Source: Actinotignum timonense
GTDB taxonomy: Bacteria > Actinomycetota > Actinomycetes > Actinomycetales > Actinomycetaceae
Direction of reading: 5' to 3'
Assembly (NCBI RefSeq): GCF_030216305.1
Contig: NZ_JASOKT010000008.1
Coordinates: 1 to 64,000 of the forward strand
DNA length: 64,000 nucleotides
Positions 57,659-64,000 of the stretch are shown here, piece by piece. A program made the translations under genes and the position numbers. Each line of letters opens with the position of its first letter. Within the stretch, counting starts at the first letter, position 1. Under the pieces are notes generated by a model. That model was not told the DNA's origin. It saw only the letters and a list, made by a program, of their open reading frames with translations, and made no database searches.

Positions 57659-58090
57659 ATGCGCGAAATGGTGCGTAAGGTGGCGGCGAGCACGGCGGCG
57701 CTCTGCGCGGCGGGAGCGGGAGCGCTCCTGCTAGGCGGATGCGATGCCGCTGAAACCACCGAGGCCGGGAGTTTTATGCGGCAGGCAGGTGCGTCCATGT
57801 ACGTGGTGAGCGTGGACGGGCGTGAGCTGATCTCCAAAGTGCTGGATTGCAGCGGCGGGGAATCCCAGGTAATGACCGGTACGTTCGAACCGGCAAATAA
57901 CATTGTGACCTGGAAGGACATCGACGGGAAGGAAATTGGCACCTCGGTGGCGCACTTCGCTGAGGACGGCAAAACCATCACCCTGGCCGATGAAGCTACC
58001 CCGAACGCCGGGGCCACCTACGTGCGGGAAGGCTCGCCGGAAGCCGAGCTCATGGCACGCGGGCAAAAGAGCGAGTGCGCGCCGAAGTAA
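57659..58090 (+). CDS. Putative lipoprotein of unknown function
   Basis: 143 residues. Signal peptide with lipobox LLGGC (C28 from this start; a second ATG three codons later is possible). The mature part (about 110 residues) is beta-rich with two further cysteines (DCSGGES and SECAPK) that could form a disulfide across the domain. AGCGAGG lies 7 nt before the start, and TAAAGT at about 57601 may be its -10 box. No family recognised. It is followed by a strong terminator. Confidence 0.7.
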   Translation: MREMVRKVAASTAALCAAGAGALLLGGCDAAETTEAGSFMRQAGASMYVVSVDGRELISKVLDCSGGESQVMTGTFEPANNIVTWKDIDGKEIGTSVAHFAEDGKTITLADEATPNAGATYVREGSPEAELMARGQKSECAPK

Positions 58091-58133
58091 ATTTCACGCG
58101 CCTACAGGCGTATCACAAGCGCATAAAGCACAT

Positions 58134-58172
58134 AAAAGCGGGGCCTTTCTCTATCGAGATGGCCCCGCTTTT
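58134..58172. terminator. Bidirectional Rho-independent terminator
   Basis: AAAAGCGGGGCC (58134-58145) and GGCCCCGCTTTT (58161-58172) form a 12-bp stem with A-run and T-run flanks. It lies between the convergent lipoprotein and esterase genes. Confidence 0.9.
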
Positions 58173-58221
58173 CTCTCAGCTTTTCGTCAGCACGCGCGAA
58201 TCATATCCGCGCTCCCGCACA

Positions 58222-59334
58222 CTACCTGCACTCAAGAGCGAAACGTTGCAGATCCTCGAGTACCTCGCGGCTTTCCTCCAGCCACACCTGCCCCACCGGG
58301 AAGACGTGGCCCAGGGTCACCCCGCGCGGCGGTCGATAGGAATGGCATTCCACCGGAATTCCCTTGCGTGAGAGATAGCCGGCAAAAAGCAGCGTCTCGA
58401 ATTCGATAAAATCATCGGAACTCGTGACGAGATAGGCCGGGGGGAACTCGCAGCGCTCCACGAGCTTTGCGGCGCAGAGCAGGTCCTCGCCGAGCACATC
58501 CACCGCGCGGTCGATGAAGCCACCCATCTCCGTCAGATAGGCGAGAGTCGGAAGTGCGGCGTCGTCGTTCCCATAACCGCAGCGATCAGACACGAAAGGC
58601 ACCAGATCCGAGAGGTCGAACAGACCGGACACAAAAGCCATCCCCGCAACCGATAGCCGATCCTCACCCAGAGTGGATGGCACCGGCGCACTGCCCGGCG
58701 CGTCCAGCGTGGCAACAGGAACGTCCAGCGCGGCAACAGGAACGTCCAGCGCGGCAAAAACCTCAGGGTTACACAAAGCTGCCACCGCGTACATTCCCAA
58801 AGTCGCGCCCGCGGAATCCCCCGTGATAATTACCGACTGCGGATCCACCGGATAATCATCGAGATGCCGCGCAATCCAGGCGCAGCCCGCGAGGACATCG
58901 TGGAGTTGGTCGAGGAAATCGGCAGCCGGGGAGAGCCGGTAGCTCAGCGAGAATACCGCACAGCCCTGGGCTGCAAGATGCACACCGAAATTCTTGTTCA
59001 ACTCCTTCAAGCCGTATACAAAACCGCCGCCGTGAATATCGATGTACACGGGAAGCGCTTTGCCTCCGCGCAGGTACGCATCGTGCGGAAGGTAGAGATC
59101 CAGGCGGTGGAAGGGGTTGTTTTCCCCATCGGGAAGATAGGGAATATCCGCGATAACATCCACCGTTTCCGGGGTATGCCAGCGTTCGCACCGCACGATA
59201 TCAACATCTAGCACGAAAGATTTCCGTACCTCGATGGCGCGTTGCCGGATCTGAGCGGTGACGCCGGCTAGATCCTCATCAATCGGCGTCCACGTTCTGG
59301 CCCGCGCAATGTTCTCGGGGGTGTCAGCATGCAT
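58222..59334 (-). CDS. Alpha/beta hydrolase, hormone-sensitive-lipase type esterase
   Basis: Esterase of 370 residues. Oxyanion motif DIHGGGF, nucleophile Ser in TGDSAGATLG, and a probable Asp in TSSDDFIEFE and His in TLGHVFPV complete the triad. No signal peptide. An in-frame 21-bp tandem repeat (58701-58763) gives AALDVPV about three times in a loop after the nucleophile region. It follows the sugar transporter gene by 12 bp (start ATG with GAGGA), so the two form an operon. The enzyme may deacylate the imported or a related sugar, for example an acetylated glycoside. Inferred from context. Confidence 0.88.
   Translation of the reverse strand: MHADTPENIARARTWTPIDEDLAGVTAQIRQRAIEVRKSFVLDVDIVRCERWHTPETVDVIADIPYLPDGENNPFHRLDLYLPHDAYLRGGKALPVYIDIHGGGFVYGLKELNKNFGVHLAAQGCAVFSLSYRLSPAADFLDQLHDVLAGCAWIARHLDDYPVDPQSVIITGDSAGATLGMYAVAALCNPEVFAALDVPVAALDVPVATLDAPGSAPVPSTLGEDRLSVAGMAFVSGLFDLSDLVPFVSDRCGYGNDDAALPTLAYLTEMGGFIDRAVDVLGEDLLCAAKLVERCEFPPAYLVTSSDDFIEFETLLFAGYLSRKGIPVECHSYRPPRGVTLGHVFPVGQVWLEESREVLEDLQRFALECR
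58701..58763. repeat. 21-bp in-frame tandem repeat within the esterase gene
   Basis: Units at 58701-58721, 58722-58742 and 58743-58763 (the last partial) share CGTCCAGCGYGGCAA. The frame is kept, adding 7 residues per unit. Confidence 0.85.
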
Positions 59335-59346
59335 GTGTTGTCCTCA

Positions 59347-60816
59347 CTACTCGGCCGGCATATCTTCGAGTTCAACACCGGCGGTTTCCGGAAGAGCCTT
59401 CATCACGAAAATCAAGCTCACGGCAGCGAATACGGCGTAGAGCAGATAAACGTTGCCTGTTCCAATCGCGTCCTTCAACGGCGGGAAAGTGGTAGAGACC
59501 AGGAAGTTCGCAATCCAGTTGACGGCGCTTGCCACCGCCACCCCGAGGGCGCGAATATTATTCGGGAAAATCTCCCCGAGGACGACCCACATGACCGGGC
59601 CCCACGTGAAGCAGAAGGCCAGGTAGAAGATGTACACGGAAACAAGGGTGATCGGTCCCCACATTCCCGGAAGGGTGATGGACGCACCATCAACATCAGC
59701 CTGGTAGAAACCGAGGGCAGCGATTCCCAAGAAGATAGTCATCACGCTCGAACCGGTGATGAGCAGGAAGCGCCGCCCCACCTTGTCCACGATGAACATC
59801 GCGAGGATGGTCGCGATAATAGCGCCGATGGTCCGGTACACCGAAATATTGAGGGCGAGCTGTTCGCTGAAACCGACCGACTTCCATAGCGAGGAATCGT
59901 AGTAGAGGATGATATTGACGCCGGAGAGCTGCTGGAGGGCGGCGACGGCCATGGCGATCCACACGACTTTGCGCAGCCCGAACGTCTTGCCACGCAGGTC
60001 CGAAAGCTTCGCGGCTTTCTCCCCAGAAAGGGTCGCGCGAATTTCCTTGACTTTGCCTTCCGGATCCTTTTCCCCGGTGAGGCGCTGCAAAATTGCGGCG
60101 GCTTCCTTATCGCGCCCCTTCATCACGAGGAATCGCGGGGATTCGGGGAGCTTAAGGGAAACAATGAGCATGATGAGCGCGGGGACGATCATGCTGAGAA
60201 GCATGATGCGCCAGGTGGGCATCCCGAACCAGAAGGTTTCATCGGCACCGCCAGAAGCGCTCGCGTAGCTCGCGTTCACCACAACGGCGGCGAGGATACC
60301 GAAAGCGATGGCCATCTGCTGGAAAGAGCCGAGGAACCCGCGCATCTGCGCCGGAGCTACTTCAGCAATGTACGCCGGACCAATCACTGAGGCGAGGCCA
60401 ACACCGAGACCACCGACGAAACGGAAAATAATGAAAATCCACACGGTTGGCGCGATGGCGGAGAAGATCGAGCACACCACGAAGAGGATTGCCGCGATGA
60501 AAATCGTGGGAACGCGGCCCAGCCGATCAGCAATGTGGCTGGTAAACCACGCGCCAATCACGCATCCGAACAGAGCACAGGAAACCGAGATCCCGCTCAT
60601 GAAGGCACTGAGATCCCACCCGGTTCTGGAACCGGCAATGGAATCAACCGCACCGTTAATGACTGACGTGTCGTACCCGAAAAGAAAACCGCCGACAGCA
60701 GCGGCTAGGCAAACGATAATAATGCGGCGTTTAATAACCGGATCGAGCGGGGCTGGCGACTGTGCAGATTTCGCCGATGTCGCGGGCCCGCCGGACCGTT
60801 TTTTATTACGCGTCAT
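59347..60816 (-). CDS. MFS sugar transporter (sugar porter family)
   Basis: Permease of 489 residues with twelve predicted helices. Signatures: GGFLFGYDTSVINGAVDSI, DRLGRVPTI, PESPRFLVMKGR, DKVGRRFLLI and PETAGVELEDMP at the end. Closest in style to bacterial xylose/glucose/inositol proton symporters. Start ATG with AAGG upstream. Divergent from an AraC-type regulator and followed by the esterase gene, so it is probably induced by its substrate through that regulator. Confidence 0.93.
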   Translation of the reverse strand: MTRNKKRSGGPATSAKSAQSPAPLDPVIKRRIIIVCLAAAVGGFLFGYDTSVINGAVDSIAGSRTGWDLSAFMSGISVSCALFGCVIGAWFTSHIADRLGRVPTIFIAAILFVVCSIFSAIAPTVWIFIIFRFVGGLGVGLASVIGPAYIAEVAPAQMRGFLGSFQQMAIAFGILAAVVVNASYASASGGADETFWFGMPTWRIMLLSMIVPALIMLIVSLKLPESPRFLVMKGRDKEAAAILQRLTGEKDPEGKVKEIRATLSGEKAAKLSDLRGKTFGLRKVVWIAMAVAALQQLSGVNIILYYDSSLWKSVGFSEQLALNISVYRTIGAIIATILAMFIVDKVGRRFLLITGSSVMTIFLGIAALGFYQADVDGASITLPGMWGPITLVSVYIFYLAFCFTWGPVMWVVLGEIFPNNIRALGVAVASAVNWIANFLVSTTFPPLKDAIGTGNVYLLYAVFAAVSLIFVMKALPETAGVELEDMPAE

Positions 60817-61222
60817 TGCGCACCTTCCTCCCTATCAACCATCTCCTTCTCCCATTCGAAGGAGATGCTGTTGTGAGCGAGCGTCAGTGACCGTCGCACT
60901 CGATCATTTTGAACCGTCGCTAATAGCAGTCACAGGGTGATCCAAGCACCGTGATCCATGCACCCGGATAAAATGTGACCGTTGGCGGACACTTACTTCT
61001 CGCGTGACTGAGCCTAGGCAAAAATCTTCGGTTGATAGTGCTGAAATGTGGCACACCCTATGCCCAAACGTGACATAGTTGCGGCGGTCTGCCTTTTTTC
61101 ACGAAGAATAGGGGAAACCACGAAAATAGAGGCAGTATCGAATCGCTATAGATACCACCTCACCCTGATGAGATTCCACAACGGTTAGTTACTATGAGAG
61201 ACGAATCCGCGAGGAGTTAAGC
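60817..61222. promoter_or_regulatory. Divergent control region between sugar transporter and AraC regulator
   Basis: 406 bp without a gene. A 14-bp tandem repeat GTGATCCAWGCACC lies at 60937-60964. Three spaced AANGTGRC-like half-sites (around 60969, 61042 and 61068) could be AraC-type binding sites, and TTACTAT near 61187 may be the regulator's -10 box. No riboswitch recognised. Confidence 0.4.
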
Positions 61223-62119
61223 ATGATGGATAACCGTATACACGACCCGAAGGAACCCATCCTCAATCGTGCTTTTTGTGAGGTGGGTTCCATGCCCGCC
61301 GAATACCCAGCCCTTGTGCTGGTGCACCGCCATCCGGAAGTTGTCCCGACCCACTGGCATTCCGGAGTCGAGGTTAATTATGTTGTCCAGGGTGGTGGCA
61401 GTGTAACTATCGACTCGCGGGTCGAGGCACTGTATCCGGGAAAGCTCTGCATTATCAGTCCCTACACTCCCCATTCATTTATTACAGAATCTCGGGATGG
61501 CAAGACTCCTCTTATTCTCTCCATCACCTATGACAGCAGCCGTATTGAACGCATTTATAAGAAAGCTGATCTTTATGTGCTGGCCGTGGATTCTGCGCGA
61601 GCTCGCGATGCGGATCGGCAAGCACTCATTGACTTGTGCCTGCGCATGATTGACACAACGCATCTGCTGGGACCCGAACGGGTTTTCGGCATCAACGCGA
61701 TTCTCTTCGATATCCTATTTCTGCTTTACCAGAATTTCGTGGTCAAGTGCCGGCCGCGCGGAATTCGGCGTGCTACCGACACCACAATTCTTGCTATTAT
61801 CAGCGACATCGAGCGGCGCCACCGGGAACCGCTGACCGCTGCGAGCGTGGCGGAAACGCACGGTTATTCGCGCGAGCATTTCAGCCGGCTTTTCCGGCTC
61901 AGTACCGGGATGACTTTCAAACAGTACCTCACGCGATTACGGGTCGAGGATGCGTATTACTTGCTCATGGAAGAGCAGGTTCCCACTTTGGAAGATATCG
62001 CCCAGCGGGTGGGATTTCCCAGCACCCGTGCACTCAATCGTGCTTTTATGGAACGCCACGGGGTGGCGCCTCTGGAATACCGCAAGCAACGATTAGGGCG
62101 CGATAGTTCGGGAAAATGA
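61223..62119 (+). CDS. AraC-family transcriptional regulator
   Basis: 298 residues. An N-terminal cupin (about 30-125: THWHSGVEVNYVVQGGGSVTI, CIISPYTPHSF) binds the effector. A helical linker follows, then two C-terminal HTH units (about 190-290: LTAASVAETHGYSREHFSRLFRLSTGMTFKQYL, and LEDIAQRVGFPSTRALNRAFMERHGVAPLEYRK). Start ATG with GAGGAG 6 nt upstream. Probably an activator of the divergent sugar transporter-esterase operon. Confidence 0.92.
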   Translation: MMDNRIHDPKEPILNRAFCEVGSMPAEYPALVLVHRHPEVVPTHWHSGVEVNYVVQGGGSVTIDSRVEALYPGKLCIISPYTPHSFITESRDGKTPLILSITYDSSRIERIYKKADLYVLAVDSARARDADRQALIDLCLRMIDTTHLLGPERVFGINAILFDILFLLYQNFVVKCRPRGIRRATDTTILAIISDIERRHREPLTAASVAETHGYSREHFSRLFRLSTGMTFKQYLTRLRVEDAYYLLMEEQVPTLEDIAQRVGFPSTRALNRAFMERHGVAPLEYRKQRLGRDSSGK

Positions 62120-62161
62120 AAGGCAGCCCCGGGATTGGTAGTATCCCGAAGACTGCCTTTC
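62118..62161 (+). terminator. Hairpin terminator after the AraC gene
   Basis: GAAAGGCAG (62118-62126) pairs with CTGCCTTTC (62153-62161); CGGGAT and ATCCCG pair inside. The hairpin begins within the stop codon. Confidence 0.8.
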
Positions 62162-62251
62162 TCACATCCGCGCCAGTGGCCTGGATGCTTATTTAGTGCC
62201 AGCATGTACCACGCTTGGGTACCATTCCTTGCACATTTTTATGCTGCAGAT

Positions 62252-62743
62252 TTATGCTGCAGAGCCGGCCTGCTTTTCTTCTGACTTCTGCGCAGCAGGC
62301 GATGCGGCGGTAGCCTTGCCCGAACCAATCTGGACCTTACGCCCCTGCGAACCCGCGGTGGTCTTCACCGAAACGGTGAGAACCCCATCGTTGAGATGTG
62401 CATCTACCGTGGTGGTATCCACAGCCTGATCGAAGCCCAGGGTGCGAGAAACGGAACGAGTGCGGGTGCCGCCCTCAATTTCTTCTTCCTGCGCAGCCTT
62501 GAGGGTGATGTGATCCGGGTAAACGTTCAGGTCAATATCATCTGCGCTAAAGCCCGGAACATCGAAGAGGACTTCGTAGCCATCCTCGGTTTGCTTGAGT
62601 TGCGAACGGTACTCTAGCGCGAGATTCTCCAGATCGGAACGCCGCCCGTTGACCATCCGAGTAGGAACGGCAAAAAAGCCATCAAAGGGGCTGAGGAAAC
62701 GGTCCATTGCTGTGGACATCGTGCGATCAATATCGTATGCCAT
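62252..62743 (-). CDS. Small heat-shock protein, Hsp20/alpha-crystallin family
   Basis: ATP-independent holdase chaperone of 163 residues from ATG 62743 (GAAGGAT upstream). The alpha-crystallin domain spans about 45-140: YEVLFDVPGFSADDIDLNVYPDHITLKA and the consensus hydrophobic A-x-x-x-n-GVLTV as HLNDGVLTVSV. The C-terminal tail is Lys/Ala-rich without an IXI motif that I can see. Upstream lies a HAIR-like operator, so expression is probably repressed by HspR and induced by heat; hspR and dnaK are not in the window. A copy of the dispersed motif (AACGACGACGCC, 62769) is in its 5' region. Confidence 0.92.
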   Translation of the reverse strand: MAYDIDRTMSTAMDRFLSPFDGFFAVPTRMVNGRRSDLENLALEYRSQLKQTEDGYEVLFDVPGFSADDIDLNVYPDHITLKAAQEEEIEGGTRTRSVSRTLGFDQAVDTTTVDAHLNDGVLTVSVKTTAGSQGRKVQIGSGKATAASPAAQKSEEKQAGSAA

Positions 62744-62876
62744 GGTCAATCCTTCTTTCACTTCTATGAACGACGACGCCGCGCGCCTTTCGGCGCCCGG
62801 GCCTATCGCCCTGACATCAATCCCAACCCCCACGGACTTATCTTTGTTCCACTCAGTAGCTATTGTCCACTCTAGG

Positions 62877-62906
62877 CTCAATAGTTATTGAGTCACTTAC
62901 GCTCAA
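62877..62906. promoter_or_regulatory. HAIR-like (HspR) operator of hsp20
   Basis: TTGAGT-N7-GCTCAA (62888-62906) differs by one base from the HspR core TTGAGT-N7-ACTCAA. It overlaps CTCAATA-GT-TATTGAG (62877-62892), a perfect inverted repeat. Both lie about 135-165 bp before the hsp20 start and just after the stop of the preceding membrane-protein gene. Confidence 0.65.
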
Positions 62907-62907
62907 C

Positions 62908-63345
62908 TTAGGAAATATGGGAATCCCGGAGAAGAATCACAAAGAAAAGGAGGCCGGCTCCGGCAAGCGCGGCCCCCAATCCGGTGTAAAAGAAGGCGAT
63001 GAAGGAGTTGGGCAGCAGCCCGCTGGCCCGCACGGCTATGCCTCCGCCCATCATGACGGCCATGAGGAGGTAGGAACGCACATCGAAGAAATGCCAGAAA
63101 GGCCGTGCCGGGCGCGGATGGGAGCGAATGCGCCGGATATGCCTCCCGGCAACCTTGGCGAACATCGCTCCGAAGGCGGCGAGAACGAGCGGGGGAAGCA
63201 GGCAGATCCACGGCGCACCCAAGGCCGATTCCGCGAAGCTCTCCACTCCAATTCGGGCAACATTTACTCCAGCCAGGCACCACACTCCGCCCGCGAGGGC
63301 GATGAGCCCAGTCTTAGAGATATGGAAATAAGGACAATCACTCAT
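62908..63345 (-). CDS. Membrane protein of unknown function, four helices
   Basis: 145 residues from the second of two adjacent ATG codons (63345; GGAG 5 nt upstream). Predicted helices at about 13-33, 45-65, 90-110 and 118-140, joined by a basic cytoplasmic loop (RHIRRIRSHPRPARPF). The short acidic-basic tail ends DSHIS. No family recognised. It precedes hsp20 in the same direction, but the HspR-like site lies between them. Confidence 0.65.
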   Translation of the reverse strand: MSDCPYFHISKTGLIALAGGVWCLAGVNVARIGVESFAESALGAPWICLLPPLVLAAFGAMFAKVAGRHIRRIRSHPRPARPFWHFFDVRSYLLMAVMMGGGIAVRASGLLPNSFIAFFYTGLGAALAGAGLLFFVILLRDSHIS

Positions 63346-63570
63346 CATCGCTCCATAACTGGTAGCCGCGCATTCCTCTCGCGCGATTCGCACCGTTCGC
63401 TACCAAGAATAACGCGACACATGTCGCTTAGATAGTCGCGGGTACGGAGTGTGATTTCGCCCTGCGCGTAGGTGCCGGGGGGTTCAGTGGGTGTATTCCG
63501 TGGAGGTGGTGGCGTAAAAACAATCCACAACGTACGCTGTGCACGTGCGAGTTTTCGCCATGCTGACGCG

Positions 63571-63598
63571 AAAAACCCCGCAGCTTGGAACTGCGGGG
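63571..63598 (-). terminator. Rho-independent terminator of tRNA-Lys
   Basis: On the minus strand CCCCGCAG (63598-63591) and CTGCGGGG (63583-63576) form an 8-bp stem with a 7-nt loop, followed by five T residues (63575-63571). Confidence 0.88.
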
Positions 63599-63604
63599 CC
63601 GTTG

Positions 63605-63677
<73 letters not shown>

Positions 63678-64000
63678 TCGTTATTCTTTTATGTTTGCCG
63701 CCCGCGGCGACGAATAGATACTTTACCCAGGGCCGCCGCCCAGTGCAAGTCAAGAACCCTATCTCAGGCTGTTTCCTCCCTCACATCGCATCCCCCACCG
63801 CCCGATACGCGCGAAATGCCGCGCTTTGCGCCGTCGTACAAACCGGCTCCCACCCAATTGACGCGCCCCGTAACCCACTGATTAAGGGCCCGCACCCAAC
63901 CCTTAACCCACAGGTTAAGGGTCCGCTAAGCCACAGGTTAGGGGTCCGCTCACCCGGAGGTTCAAGGATCCGCACCGCGCCCCGCAGCAGTTCCGGCCAA
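63678..64000. other. Window-edge intergenic DNA
   Basis: No supported gene in the last 323 bp. It contains a motif variant GCGCCGTCGTAC (about 63828) and the 23-bp repeat array at 63875-63976. The promoter of tRNA-Lys must lie at its left end. Confidence 0.6.
63875..63976. repeat. 23-bp degenerate tandem repeat, four copies
   Basis: Units at 63875-63897, 63908-63930, 63931-63953 and 63954-63976 share CCACAGGTTAAGGGTCCGC; a 10-bp insert separates the first two. The first unit overlaps a 15-nt match to the anticodon arm of tRNA-Lys. Confidence 0.75.

Overview
The window looks like chromosomal DNA of a high-GC Gram-positive bacterium, most likely a member of the Actinomycetaceae. This placement is inferred from gene content, not a database match. 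The evidence is a complete mevalonate pathway, the Gram-positive haem route (hemQ beside an actinobacterial-type hemH), oligoribonuclease, an EttA-type ABC-F protein, a mycothiol-type DsbA-fold oxidoreductase, and many genes that appear to be transcribed without a leader. In these, a TANNNT -10 box sits exactly 6 nt before the start codon. There are no rRNA genes, no CRISPR array and no recognisable insertion sequence. Three tRNAs are present: Arg(TCT), His(GTG) and Lys(CTT).

0-10 kb: an M13 peptidase; an ABC exporter with its histidine kinase and LuxR-type response regulator; a DsbA-like protein; and an M1 aminopeptidase. 10-15 kb: a minus-strand operon of a GntR regulator, a BCCT transporter and two enolase-superfamily enzymes, probably for uptake and breakdown of a quaternary ammonium compound or acid sugar. 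15-24 kb: a coiled-coil surface protein, a LacI regulator running in frame into a GH32 beta-fructosidase, a sugar transporter, malQ and an MFS transporter. 24-32 kb: a SulP anion transporter, an MFS pump with a divergent TetR regulator, a large MmeI-like DNA methyltransferase and tesB. 32-38 kb: ettA, a second ssb, two large P-loop GTPases and tRNA-Arg.

38-54 kb: orn, then hemH/hemQ, then HMG-CoA synthase and reductase directly behind a four-gene polar amino-acid ABC importer, then the mevalonate kinase, decarboxylase, phosphomevalonate kinase and isomerase operon. The two mevalonate clusters are separated by an AT-richer accessory stretch (about 47.2-49.9 kb). It holds a decayed AAA ATPase gene and a tandem array of four small paralogous genes of unknown, possibly immunity-like, function. 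54-64 kb: tRNA-His, an ATP-grasp protein, a YidE/AspT-type transporter, a lipoprotein, an esterase and sugar transporter with a divergent AraC regulator, an Hsp20 under a HspR-like operator, a membrane protein and tRNA-Lys.

The most unusual signals are at DNA level. One is a 15-bp near-palindrome (GTRARCRNYGYTYAC) repeated between hemQ and hemH and again inside the coding sequences of mvaD and the mevalonate kinase gene. Another is a 13-14 bp motif (GGTACGACGACGCC) scattered through intergenic spaces. There are also a perfect 52-bp palindrome beside the sugar transporter, several 17-23 bp intergenic tandem repeats, and pairs of DnaA-box-like sequences away from any origin. All coordinates were worked out by eye from the sequence.
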